64,000 nucleotides of DNA. Source: Nitrospira sp. Lineage in GTDB: Bacteria; Nitrospirota; Nitrospiria; Nitrospirales; Nitrospiraceae. The DNA lies in assembly GCA_005116965.1 (NCBI GenBank), contig SWDG01000006.1, positions 825,176 to 889,175 on the forward strand, read 5' to 3'. The notes beneath the pieces are model-generated. The model was not told the DNA's origin. It ran no database searches and saw nothing but the letters and a program-made list of their open reading frames with translations. Positions 27,672-36,012 of the stretch are shown here, one piece after another (the stretch's first letter is position 1; the number at the start of each line of letters is the position of its first letter). The translations under genes were made by a program, and so were the position numbers.

Positions 27672-28358
27672 ATGCCGATGCCCTACTACGTGTCCCCTGA
27701 GCAGATGATGCAGGATAAGGCGGAGTATGCCAGGAAGGGGATCGCCAAAGGCCGCTCGATCATCGCGATGGAGTATGTCGACGGCATTCTCTTGACGGCG
27801 GATAATCCGAGCGCCTCGCTGCACAAGGTGTCGGAAATCTACGACAACATTGCGTTTGCGGGAGCCGGTAAGTACAGCGAGTTCGAGAACCTTCGAAAGG
27901 CGGGAATCCGTCACGCTGACCTCAAAGGGTTCATGTACAGTCGAGAAGACGTCACGGGCCGCTCTCTGGCGAACGGGTATTCTCAAAGCCTGGGGACCGT
28001 ATTCAGTCAGGAAATGAAGCCGCTTGAGGTAGAGATCCTTGTGGTGCAGGCCGGTGCCAACCATCACCCGAACGAAATCTATCGTATTTCGTTTGACGGC
28101 AGTATCATCGACGAGAAGAACTTTGCGGTGATCGGCGGCAAGTCTGAGGCGGTGCAGACGCTGTTGAAGGAAAACAGTCCCAGTCAGGCGCCGCCCTTGG
28201 ATGCCGCGTTGAAGCTGTGTGTCACGGCGCTGGAGCAGACGGCTAATCAAAAGCTGCAGCCGGAAGGGTTGGAAGTCGCAGTTTTGGACCGAACCCGTGC
28301 CGGCCGAAAGTTTCGCCGGGTCTCGATTGCCGATGTTCGACTCATCCTCTCTCCCTGA
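27672..28358 (+). CDS. prcA: 20S proteasome alpha subunit
   Basis: 228 aa. YYVSPEQMMQDKAEYARKGI closely follows mycobacterial PrcA ([20 protein letters not shown]). The N-terminal octapeptide that gates the pore is present. DVTGRSLANGYSQSLGT and YRISFDGSIIDEKN are also conserved. ATG 27672 is chosen by this homology; the ORF extends into prcB. The C-terminus (RVSIADVRLILSP) looks complete. Confidence 0.96.
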   Translation: MPMPYYVSPEQMMQDKAEYARKGIAKGRSIIAMEYVDGILLTADNPSASLHKVSEIYDNIAFAGAGKYSEFENLRKAGIRHADLKGFMYSREDVTGRSLANGYSQSLGTVFSQEMKPLEVEILVVQAGANHHPNEIYRISFDGSIIDEKNFAVIGGKSEAVQTLLKENSPSQAPPLDAALKLCVTALEQTANQKLQPEGLEVAVLDRTRAGRKFRRVSIADVRLILSP

Positions 28359-28383
28359 CCTCTGCCTTTCGTAGAGGCTTCCT

Positions 28384-28413
28384 TTGTTGCAGATCCGCAA
28401 AGCGGCGTATACT
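28384..28413 (+). promoter_or_regulatory. candidate promoter of pafA
   Basis: TTGTTG-18 bp-TATACT between prcA and pafA. It suggests that the ligase can be expressed apart from the core operon. Confidence 0.45.
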
Positions 28414-28430
28414 CTATCTAAAGGCCATTC

Positions 28431-29825
28431 ATGATGTCTGGTGGTTCCATGAAGCAACGGATATACGGCCTCGAGAACGAATACGGCCTCATTTTTTCCC
28501 CCAACGGTCGTATCTACCTTCCCATGGAAAAAGTCCTGGGGTACATCTTTGAAGGACTGATTCCCAACAGCTGGCCGTCGAACGCATTCTTGGTCAACGG
28601 GGCGCGATTCTATCAAGACACCGGCTGTCATCCCGAATATTCAACTCCAGAGTGCGACAACATCCTGGACCTCGTGATCCACGATAAAGCGGGGGAGCGA
28701 TTGTTGGAGGCCTGTTTGCCGGCTGCTGAAGAACGGCTCCGAGAGGAAGGGTTGTCCGGGGAAATCTATATTTTCAAGAATAATACGGATTCTCTTGGGA
28801 ATACCTACGGATGCCACGAGAATTTCCTCATGCGGCGCGATGTCGATTTTTGGAAAGTCACCGAACAATTGATTCCGTTTTTCGTGACCCGACAGGTGTT
28901 CAGCGGGGCGGGCAAAGTATTAAAAGTATCCGGCAAGCCGCAGTATTTCATCTCTCAGCGCGCGCAACATATTCATGAGAAGACGTCTTCGTCGACGACC
29001 TCTTCTCGGAGCATCATCAACACCCGCGACGAGCCCCATTCAGATGCCGAACGCTATCGGCGCCTCCATATCATCGTCGGCGATTCCAACATGTCGGAGT
29101 ACGCGACGTACCTCAAAGTGGGGACTGCTGCGCTTGTCTTGTCGATGATCGAAGACGGGTACACGGTTCATGGGTTGGAACTCGAAGATCCTGTCAAGGC
29201 GATTCGAGAGGTCTCGCGTGATCCGACCCTGAAGAAAAGGGTCAAGCTCGATGACGGTCGGCAGATGACCGCCATCGAGATTCAGCAGGTCTATCTCAAG
29301 CGGGCGAGAGAGTACCTGAATCAACAGGCGCATGAGGCTATCTTGGATGATGTGTACGATAAGTGGGAACGGATGCTCCAGCAGCTGGAGGAAGATCCGA
29401 TGCAACTCATCCATCAGGTCGATTGGGTCACGAAGAAACATCTGATCCAGTCTTACGTAGACAAGAAAAATTGCGGGTGGGACGACCCGAGGGTGCTCCT
29501 TATGGATTTACAGTTCCATGACGTGAAGCGAACAAGAGGGTTGTATTACCTGATGGAGTCTCGAGGGCTTATCGAACGGGTCGTCGAAGAGGAGGCGGTC
29601 CAGCGGGCGATGTCCACACCTCCACAGACGACAAGGGCCAAGGTTCGTGGAGATTTTATTCGGTTTGCACGGGCCAAGAATCGATCCTATACCGTCGATT
29701 GGACCTATCTGAAGCTGAACGGGTATTGGGAGGAAACGATTCTGTGTATGGACCCCTTCAGCGCGGTGAATCGACGGGTCGAGGAGCTGATTTCCCAGGT
29801 GTCCGGAGGACGGTTTTACCGATGA
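28431..29825 (+). CDS. pafA: Pup--protein ligase-like PafA
   Basis: About 458-464 aa. RIYGLENEYGLIFS, the catalytic Asp segment ARFYQDTGCHPEYSTPECDN, IFKNNTDSLGNTYGCHENF and INTRDEPHSDAERYRRLH track mycobacterial PafA along its length, and there is no Dop loop. PafA joins the C-terminal Glu of Pup (or of UBact in Gram-negatives) to substrate lysines. By homology the first residue could be the Met at 28449; ATG 28431 has a better AAAGG site. No gene for the small modifier is seen beside it. Confidence 0.93.
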   Translation: MMSGGSMKQRIYGLENEYGLIFSPNGRIYLPMEKVLGYIFEGLIPNSWPSNAFLVNGARFYQDTGCHPEYSTPECDNILDLVIHDKAGERLLEACLPAAEERLREEGLSGEIYIFKNNTDSLGNTYGCHENFLMRRDVDFWKVTEQLIPFFVTRQVFSGAGKVLKVSGKPQYFISQRAQHIHEKTSSSTTSSRSIINTRDEPHSDAERYRRLHIIVGDSNMSEYATYLKVGTAALVLSMIEDGYTVHGLELEDPVKAIREVSRDPTLKKRVKLDDGRQMTAIEIQQVYLKRAREYLNQQAHEAILDDVYDKWERMLQQLEEDPMQLIHQVDWVTKKHLIQSYVDKKNCGWDDPRVLLMDLQFHDVKRTRGLYYLMESRGLIERVVEEEAVQRAMSTPPQTTRAKVRGDFIRFARAKNRSYTVDWTYLKLNGYWEETILCMDPFSAVNRRVEELISQVSGGRFYR

Positions 29826-29850
29826 AGCCACTGTGTGCGTGGAATCATGG

Positions 29851-29877
29851 ACCAGGCGTGCTGTCAGCACGCCTGGT
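29851..29877 (+). other. perfect hairpin after pafA
   Basis: ACCAGGCGTGCT and AGCACGCCTGGT form a 12-bp stem with a 3-nt loop, 26 nt after the pafA stop. No U tract follows, so it may be an mRNA 3' end, an attenuator or the scar of the rearrangement seen in the next gene. Confidence 0.6.
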
Positions 29878-29886
29878 GCTCGGTAG

Positions 29887-30576
29887 GACGAGCCGGGAAT
29901 TCACGAACTGACCGTCGAGGCAGAATCTGGAGAGTCACGTCAGACGTTTCGCTATCAGGTGCTGGTCCAGAAAGAAAAATTCCATGTTGAGCATCTCACG
30001 CTGCCGAAAGACAAAGTCGATTTAGACGACAAGGCAGTGGCACGTTGGAAAGCCGAACAGGAGCAGGTGAAGACGGCACTGGCCACGGACTCTCAGGCCA
30101 AGTTGTGGCAACCGGGTTTTGTGGAACCGGTGAACGGCAGACGAACCGGGATCTTCGGCAGTGTCAGAATCATGAATGGGCAGCCACGGAATCCGCACAA
30201 TGGTGAAGACATCAGTGCGCCGCTCGGAGCGGATGTGTTGGCGACGAATGATGGCATTGTACGGCTCACTGTCGAGCATTTCTTCTCTGGGAAAGGCATC
30301 TTTGTCGACCACGGACTCGGCTTTTATTCGATGTACTTTCATCTATCCGAAGTCCTGGTCAAAGACGGAGAACCGGTGAAAGCCGGGCAAATTGTCGGAA
30401 AAGTTGGAGCAACCGGCCGGGCCACAGGTCCGCATCTCCACTGGGGCGTGAAACTCAATGGCGCGCGCGTGAATCCCTATGCCTTGCTGGATCTGCCGTT
30501 CAAGAGCGGGGAACAATCGGTGGTTCCAGTCTCAATTTCTGATCCTGGCTCCATGGTTGGTGCGCCAACGCCCTAG
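29887..30576 (+). pseudogene. M23 peptidase gene lacking its 5' end
   Basis: The open frame runs from 29887 to 30576; the first plausible start is GTG 29959 (205 aa). The C-terminal M23 domain is intact, with HNGEDISAPLG (H, D), MYFHLSEV and PHLHWGVKLNG (HxH). The part before GTG 29959 (PGIHELTVEAES..) continues the Ig-like N-terminal domain normal for this family, yet no signal peptide or first half can be found; pafA and a hairpin take its place. Either the gene is truncated or it is expressed as a cytoplasmic remnant. Confidence 0.65.
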
Positions 30577-30679
30577 GTTTGACCGGTTTCAGTTTCTATC
30601 TTCTCCATGATTTCTGGTTGACCTTATCTCTTCTGCAAGCATACCCTCATTGCTGCGACTTAGGCCTGAGGCATTCCGC

Positions 30680-30943
30680 ATGAGAACCTTCTTGTTCCTC
30701 TGCTCAGCGCTCTCTCTGCTACTCTCCGCGCACAAGTTTTCACTTGCCGAGCCTAGCGGGCAGTACAAGGGAGCCTTATTCTTTCTTTTGATGGGCATCC
30801 AGCTGCTCATCACTGGGGCACTCATTTCTGAGCATCAAGAAAGCCAAACACCTAAATCACCGCCGTCGGCAGGGAAGAAGGATGACAAAGAAGCTGGGGT
30901 AAGTAGGGTGAACGCTTCGAAGGAACAGGAGAAGGAGTCTTGA
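30680..30943 (+). CDS. small membrane protein, 87 aa
   Basis: Not recognised. ATG 30680 opens MRTFLFLCSALSLLLSAHK (signal or first helix); a second helix (LFFLLMGIQLLITGALI) follows, then a charged Lys/Glu/Ser-rich tail. Probably an inner-membrane protein with a cytoplasmic or periplasmic tail. Start uncertain; the ORF continues to a TTG 30 nt upstream. Confidence 0.5.
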   Translation: MRTFLFLCSALSLLLSAHKFSLAEPSGQYKGALFFLLMGIQLLITGALISEHQESQTPKSPPSAGKKDDKEAGVSRVNASKEQEKES

Positions 30944-31143
30944 AGGAAGTGGTGTGTAAGACTAGAGCAGCTAGATGCTCCATCAGCTCTACGCCGGCTA
31001 ACTCACCCTCATTGTGCTCTCCAAAGCACCAGGGGCAAAAACCCTCGTAAATTCAAAAAAAGAGTCAGTATATTTCTCAATGGGTTAGACTTATCCTACG
31101 GCGGGTTCAAAAACAAGTGCTTTTGGTGATGAGAGCTTAGTAG
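30944..31143. other. gene-free, AT-rich spacer
   Basis: Two hundred bases with no supported gene. The stretch becomes visibly AT-rich from about 31040 on and marks the left side of the accessory region. Confidence 0.5.
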
Positions 31144-32220
31144 ATGCTACCGAAACAGAATAGCGGCAGTCCTGATGAGGACAAGGAGCCTGACTCATCA
31201 AGCCCGCTTCATGACTTTTCACAGGTTCAGCGACAAGCTGAGGAAACCCTTCGGCGCTTCGCATATCTGATAAGTCCTACGCAGATTCACCTCGATGAAA
31301 AACACCGTCATATCGAGGAAACCTTTAAACGCCTTACCGTTCCGGCTGATCCAATTCGAAAGGCCATAATTGGGTATACAGAACACTATCGCAACATCGA
31401 ACAAGTCTGGACGAACAATCTATCGCGCCTTGCTGTTCAACAACGCCAAATCGAAGAAACGTTCAAACTATTGCAAGATCCAGCTGGTCCTATCGCATTA
31501 ACCTTTCGTCGATACACGAAAGAAGAAAATAGGGCGAGGGATTTTTTCAGTTCCGTACTTGCTCGCATTCCAGCAGATAGTTCTCTAGGCACTATTGCGG
31601 CAGCATCGTTAAAGGTCAATGTAATCTTAAGCGATATCAGCAATGTGCCCCTTGAAGTTACGCCTGACACCCAGATACCACTAGCTAAGAATTCGCTGCC
31701 GATTCAAGATGTCGCAGTTCGAATCGACGAGTTCATTTCGAATAGCCAGACCCTTTCCCAACTAACAAAGGGACAGCACAAATTAAGCGATGCTATAGAT
31801 TCAATTTCTGATGAGATTAAAAAGCAGAACTCTCCAATCCAAATTATCCTATTCCAGGTACTACTTGCTGTCCTGGTTGGCTATTTCATTAACCTTACGA
31901 CCCCCTCTGTCGATGAAGCCATCCATCGACAACTCAAAAAGAAAGAGATCGTAAAAAAATTACAGACAGAGGCTAACTCGCTAGGATTACAGGGCAAGGA
32001 TCTTCAGAGTCTTCGTGTGGTCATGGCAAGTTCTCTAAGGGCCCGAGAGACTCCAAGCAGAAGGTCCAAAACCATCGGAATTCTTTACCAAGGGCAAGTG
32101 GTAAAGCAAGTGACAAAGGGACGCGATTGGACACTCGTTGAGTTTTTGGATGGCGACACCACTCATAGAGGCTGGGCTTTCACTAGATACTTAATGCGTA
32201 TTGAGCTCAATTCTAGATAA
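31144..32220 (+). CDS. repeat/transmembrane protein with C-terminal SH3 domain
   Basis: 358 aa, not assigned to a named family. The N-terminal half has three related helices (RQAEETLRRF, RHIEETFKRL, RQIEETFKLL, each followed by a P-rich P/AD/GPI segment). One membrane helix lies at about 240-260 (IILFQVLLAVLVGYFI). The C-terminus (about 290-350) looks like a bacterial SH3 domain (SSLRARETPSRRSKTIGILYQGQVV, in part; WTLVEF; GWAFTRYL). Codon use is AT-richer than in the flanking core. The SH3 part may bind cell wall or a partner; function unknown. Confidence 0.7.
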   Translation: MLPKQNSGSPDEDKEPDSSSPLHDFSQVQRQAEETLRRFAYLISPTQIHLDEKHRHIEETFKRLTVPADPIRKAIIGYTEHYRNIEQVWTNNLSRLAVQQRQIEETFKLLQDPAGPIALTFRRYTKEENRARDFFSSVLARIPADSSLGTIAAASLKVNVILSDISNVPLEVTPDTQIPLAKNSLPIQDVAVRIDEFISNSQTLSQLTKGQHKLSDAIDSISDEIKKQNSPIQIILFQVLLAVLVGYFINLTTPSVDEAIHRQLKKKEIVKKLQTEANSLGLQGKDLQSLRVVMASSLRARETPSRRSKTIGILYQGQVVKQVTKGRDWTLVEFLDGDTTHRGWAFTRYLMRIELNSR

Positions 32221-32358
32221 CGATGCTCTTATTCCTAGGCAGCGCCAGAAATAGTTGTTTTTGGATCATCTCAACAGTCGGCTTATGGCATCGAAAGATC
32301 AGCATGTTACCTCTCTCAGCCACGGGGTTTATGACGGGAAGGGTCAACAGGTGCCCCA

Positions 32359-33378
32359 GTGAATACTCCACATGACAAGCGGCGACCAATCGACAAATTA
32401 AGGGATGGAGCAGGCTCGTTCGAGATAAGAACGCCTGATGATGACAGCGCAATATCGGAGATTATTTCGACTGGCGACCGGCTGTTCGTCGTCAAAGGCA
32501 AGGGCGTCTACGAGGTCAAGCTCGCCGACGATGTAGATCCCAAGAGAACGAATATCAATGCGCCTAACACGATTCAAAAAGTTCTTTCCTACGGAGCGGA
32601 TGATCCTTGGATAGGCGCAGTTTTGTTGACAGGGCATCATCTACTTTTAAGCTCCTGTTCTCCGAGCAATGTTGACGGCAATTCAGCGTTCGGCCTAATG
32701 CTCAAAATTGCTGAGGAAATCGCGGGAGCCCACCAATTAGTGGGGAAATACCACGAGGCGGAAGGTGCAGCAACAAAGTCACTTGACCCAAAGATTCGAA
32801 AAGACCGCACCGTTGTTGTACCAGCCATCGGGAGTGTCGAATCAAGATGCAACGAGTTCCTACTGAGATCAGACCATGCGTTCCGAGAACTATTCAGGCT
32901 CGTCAAGATGTTCTATTCGGATGTCGGTTCTGGTGGGTGGGAAGGGCTAAAGAAGAAGATCGATGGAGGGTCGCGGGACATTGATAATTTCCCACAGTTC
33001 TTAGCTGAGACGGTTCCGTTCCTACAACTAATTCGCAATGCTCGGAATTGTGTTGAGCATCCAAGGCCAGAGCAAAGACTGGTCGTCGAAGATTTCAGCC
33101 TAGATCCAATGAATGTCGTACTCCCACCTATAGTCGAGATCATCCACCCAAGAACACCACTCAGTAGGGTGCCTATGAGTACGTTCTTTACCAAGACTCT
33201 CCAGCAAATCGTGCGCGTTGTGGAACTAATGGTGGTTTTTCTCTGCAACAGACATGTGATGTCGCCTGGAGGCTTTCCCGTCCAAGTAATCGAGTTCCCG
33301 CCAGAGCACCGAAAATCTGCACATGTCCGGTACGGATACGATACGGTAATTGGAGACCAAATCGTCCCAATGTCGTAG
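32359..33378 (+). CDS. hypothetical protein with HEPN-like RNARNCVEH motif
   Basis: 339 aa, not recognised as a whole. The C-terminal half is helical and contains LIRNARNCVEHP, which fits the Rx4H RNase motif of HEPN domains, set after a long helix as in that fold. The N-terminal 100 residues are strand-rich (SEIISTGDRLFVVKGKGVYEV). HEPN proteins are often RNase toxins or defence effectors, so a role in phage defence is a possibility only. Start is GTG 32359. It lies between the SH3 gene and a nuclease-like gene. Confidence 0.65.
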   Translation: MNTPHDKRRPIDKLRDGAGSFEIRTPDDDSAISEIISTGDRLFVVKGKGVYEVKLADDVDPKRTNINAPNTIQKVLSYGADDPWIGAVLLTGHHLLLSSCSPSNVDGNSAFGLMLKIAEEIAGAHQLVGKYHEAEGAATKSLDPKIRKDRTVVVPAIGSVESRCNEFLLRSDHAFRELFRLVKMFYSDVGSGGWEGLKKKIDGGSRDIDNFPQFLAETVPFLQLIRNARNCVEHPRPEQRLVVEDFSLDPMNVVLPPIVEIIHPRTPLSRVPMSTFFTKTLQQIVRVVELMVVFLCNRHVMSPGGFPVQVIEFPPEHRKSAHVRYGYDTVIGDQIVPMS

Positions 33379-33528
33379 CTTGAAGTTGGTGAGCATGAAA
33401 AGTCTAGAAGTGTTCGGTAAGATACACAACAATCGATTGCAGTGCACGCGCCTCACGCACCGAACCGGGGCTGCAGTCCACTCTGCGTTGGCCGCTGAAG
33501 CAAGACGTTAGATGGGGGAGAAGAGAAA
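33379..33528. other. spacer with weak attC-like end
   Basis: No gene. The segment ends in AAGACGTTAGATG, which resembles the 3' core (GTTRRRY) of an integron attC site, and the downstream gene ends in GTCTAACAACAAG, resembling an attC 5' end. No integrase is present. Weak evidence. Confidence 0.25.
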
Positions 33529-34110
33529 ATGGATGCCTTTGAGGCTGTCGTCGCTGCAATACTTCAGCGACAGGGCTACTGGACTTTAACAAGCGTCAAG
33601 GTTGAGCTGACTAAAGAAGAGAAGCGCGCTATTGACCGTCACTCCTCGCCCCGATGGGAACTTGACGTCGTGGCGTATCGAGGGAAAGACAACGAAGTTC
33701 GCGTTGTCGAATGCAAATCCTTCCTAGACTCACCCGGAGTTGATTGCAGCGCATTTGACGGATCGAATAAAAAGGCAGAAAAACGATACAAGCTATTCTG
33801 TGAAGACACGCTTCGGAAGGTCGTATTCCGGCGGCTTGAGCAGCAGCTGGTCTCGGGTGGCTTCTGTGCAAAGAACCCGACCATTCGCCTTTGCCTAGCG
33901 GCTGGTAGGATTCGTGGGGACGAAAGCTGGTTGCAGACGCACTTCAAAAAGAAAGGGTGGCTTCTTCTTGGCCCGGAATGCATACGGCAAGAGCTGAAGA
34001 AACTTCGAGACGTTGGCTATGAGAACAGCGTAGCGGCAGTTGTCACAAAGCTGATAATGCGGGAGGGTAAGCCAGTACGAAATGAAGCGGGTATAGATGC
34101 CGATGTCTAA
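33529..34110 (+). CDS. PD-(D/E)XK nuclease-like protein
   Basis: 193 aa. The N-terminal helix (DAFEAVVAAILQRQGYW) followed by WELDVVAYRGKDNEVRVVECKS is the E...D..ExK core of restriction-endonuclease-like folds. The C-terminal half has a strand IRLCLAAGRIRG and helices. It could be a restriction or Mrr-like enzyme, or a structural domain lacking cleavage; no methyltransferase is present. It follows the HEPN-motif gene on the same strand after 150 nt. Confidence 0.65.
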   Translation: MDAFEAVVAAILQRQGYWTLTSVKVELTKEEKRAIDRHSSPRWELDVVAYRGKDNEVRVVECKSFLDSPGVDCSAFDGSNKKAEKRYKLFCEDTLRKVVFRRLEQQLVSGGFCAKNPTIRLCLAAGRIRGDESWLQTHFKKKGWLLLGPECIRQELKKLRDVGYENSVAAVVTKLIMREGKPVRNEAGIDADV

Positions 34111-34320
34111 CAACAAGTTCACCGCGCGCCGCCGCTTGGTGATCGAATAACATGACAATTGTGCTCATTTTGTGCTCAAGCCTACCTCACTCCATCCCAC
34201 TCAGGCCTATTCCAGCCAAAACCGCGGGTCGTATGGGTTTGTCCTCGTAGCATCGGGTCTTTAGGATATAGTTCGGATGGTTTGAAAAAGCCGATGGCAA
34301 TCAAGATTCTTGCGGCTCTC
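34111..34320. other. intergenic stretch with short direct repeat
   Basis: No gene supported. TGTGCTCA occurs twice (34160-34167 and 34171-34178). The ORF 34159-34380 shown in the track runs through the antisense of a pseudogene and is not credible. Confidence 0.4.
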
Positions 34321-34470
34321 TCAATACACAATGGCCGGGCGCTTGCCCTTGATGATCAGCAGCAGCCGCTTAAATTGTAATGGCTTGTCGGGATCACGTG
34401 TATAGTGGCTGGGATCGTCTGAGATCTTGAGGTCCTGAAGGGGATCGACAGTTTCTGTCCGATGTGGGGA
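34321..34470 (-). pseudogene. frameshifted partial copy of the 35428-35745 gene
   Basis: Reading the minus strand gives DDPSHYTRDPDKPLQFKRL.. ending GKRPAIVY-stop, nearly identical to the C-terminus of the intact neighbour (EDPSHYTRDPDMPLQFKRL.. GKRPGIVY). Upstream, QKLSIP is present but a 1-nt deletion breaks the frame between it and the rest, and the N-terminal half is missing. The two copies flank the fic gene in the same orientation. Confidence 0.85.
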
Positions 34471-34580
34471 CGGCGGGGCACCGCAATCGGTTTCCAAGGA
34501 GTTTCATCGCCTCAGCTTCCAGTCTGCACGCCATCTATTGGGCAGTCCATTGTGCCTCCTCATGATGACCGTGTTGGGTT

Positions 34581-34609
34581 TTGTACAATCGAGCGTGACG
34601 TGCTATGAA
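34581..34609 (+). promoter_or_regulatory. fic promoter with overlapping palindrome
   Basis: TTGTAC-17 bp-TATGAA ends only 10 nt before ATG 34619, implying a leaderless or almost leaderless mRNA. TGACGTG (34596-34602) and CACGTCA (34613-34619) form an inverted repeat around the -10 box, a plausible repressor site. Confidence 0.5.
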
Positions 34610-34618
34610 TGACACGTC

Positions 34619-35380
34619 ATGAAAGAGCTCCTGACCGCTATCGCCACAAAGAAAATGCAACTCGACGCGTTGCGTCCTATCTCACACGCGGCGTTGCGGG
34701 CTCTACAGAAATCTTATGATGTGGACTTGACCTATACGTCCAACGCCATTGAAGGCAACACGCTGACCTTGCGAGAGACGGCGGAGCTGATCGAGCATGG
34801 GATTACCGTTGGGGGAAAACCCTTGCGCGATCATCTTGAAGCAGTCGACCACTACGAGGCCGTCTTATGGATGCGTGAGCTCGCGGCTAAGACGACACCG
34901 ATTACTGAACACACAGTGTGCGAGTTGCATCGACGTATTGTGTCTCGCAGTCAGCCTGAGATCGGCGGGATGTACAGTACCCTTCCCCGGCGTATTGCTG
35001 GTTCCCCAGTTGTCTTTCCGAACGCGGTGAAAATTCACGAGCTGATGCGGACCTATGGCGAATGGATTTCGCAGGCGGCATCTGAACCGGCAACCAGCTT
35101 TGATGCCCATTACCGGCTTGTTGCCATTCACCCGTTTTCGGATGGCAACGGACGTACGGCCAGGCTTGTGATGAATGTCTTGCTCCTGCGTGGAGGGTAT
35201 CCACCAGTTGCGGTACGACCGGAAGACCGAAAAGCCTACCTCGACGCACTTGAGCACGCGTCGATGAGGGAAGATCTGACGCTCTTTCAGACTTTCATGC
35301 ACCAGAGACTGGACGCGACCCTAGTAGAGTATCTGAACGCCTTGCAAGAGCCACGGCCTCCGGGAAGCGAAGCGATCTGA
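34619..35380 (+). CDS. Fic-family protein (AMP-transferase type)
   Basis: 253 aa. The Fic active site HPFSDGNGRTARL lies at about 169-181. The N-terminal TSNAIEGNT fits the inhibitory [S/T]xxxE[G/N] helix of class II Fic proteins, so the enzyme would be self-inhibited by its own glutamate. The flap region (RRIVSRSQPEIGGMY) is also standard. Such enzymes transfer AMP to target hydroxyls; the target is unknown. It is a solitary gene lying between an intact gene and a pseudogene copy of it. Confidence 0.92.
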   Translation: MKELLTAIATKKMQLDALRPISHAALRALQKSYDVDLTYTSNAIEGNTLTLRETAELIEHGITVGGKPLRDHLEAVDHYEAVLWMRELAAKTTPITEHTVCELHRRIVSRSQPEIGGMYSTLPRRIAGSPVVFPNAVKIHELMRTYGEWISQAASEPATSFDAHYRLVAIHPFSDGNGRTARLVMNVLLLRGGYPPVAVRPEDRKAYLDALEHASMREDLTLFQTFMHQRLDATLVEYLNALQEPRPPGSEAI

Positions 35381-35427
35381 GCCTCGTGATAGTCAGTAGG
35401 ATATTGGGAAAGTCCTCCAGCTCTCTC

Positions 35428-35745
35428 TCAATACACAATCCCCGGACGTTTGCCTTTGACGAGCAACAGCAGCCGTTTAAATTGTAACGGCATGTCCGGA
35501 TCGCGCGTGTAGTGGCTGGGATCTTCTGCGATCTCGATCTCACTGAGCGGGATCGACAGTTTCTGCCGGAGGTGAGGCACGGTGGTTTCTAACGCCACAT
35601 CCACTAACTGCTCGGTGCAGGCGATCACCTCGCTGTTGATATCGCGTTGATCGTCGAACTGCACAGTGATCCGTTCTTCAGGGTTGATCCATGGTGTGAT
35701 GAGGGCCAGCTTATCTGCACGACTCATGGGGGAAGGATTGTCCAT
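35428..35745 (-). CDS. hypothetical protein, about 105 aa
   Basis: Not recognised. Start is taken at ATG 35745 (MDNPSPMSRADKLAL); the track's longer form uses a TTG. The sequence is mixed, with WINPEERITVQFDDQRDI and a basic C-terminus KRLLLLVKGKRPGIVY. A truncated copy lies at 34321-34470, so this family has been duplicated locally. It is convergent with fic. Confidence 0.6.
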   Translation of the reverse strand: MDNPSPMSRADKLALITPWINPEERITVQFDDQRDINSEVIACTEQLVDVALETTVPHLRQKLSIPLSEIEIAEDPSHYTRDPDMPLQFKRLLLLVKGKRPGIVY

Positions 35746-35922
35746 CACGGGGCCATTAGTTTTATGTCGTGACTCGGGATAGCTCAGCAGCTTCAAACGT
35801 CATTTCTTCTATCACAGGTCATGCGCGAACTGCTTCTCAAATCGTCGTGCTACGGAGGCGCAGGTTCATGAATTGTAGTGACAGTGCGAAACCAACTCTC
35901 CAAGCCAAGGTTTTGCCATTCA

Positions 35923-35950
35923 TTGATATTTAGAGGTAACGATATAGAAT
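35923..35950 (+). promoter_or_regulatory. candidate promoter of lipoprotein gene
   Basis: TTGATA-16 bp-TAGAAT about 60 nt upstream of ATG 36013. The rest of the 35746-36012 spacer holds nothing recognisable. Confidence 0.45.
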
Positions 35951-36012
35951 GAGAGTTTGCGGGCTCGAGATCAGGCCTTGAAGTTGGCCCGTGAAAATAT
36001 CTTTAGAAAGCC

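Noticed and set aside
34159-34380. 73-aa plus-strand ORF
   Set aside because: Antisense reading of the pseudogene copy at 34321-34470.
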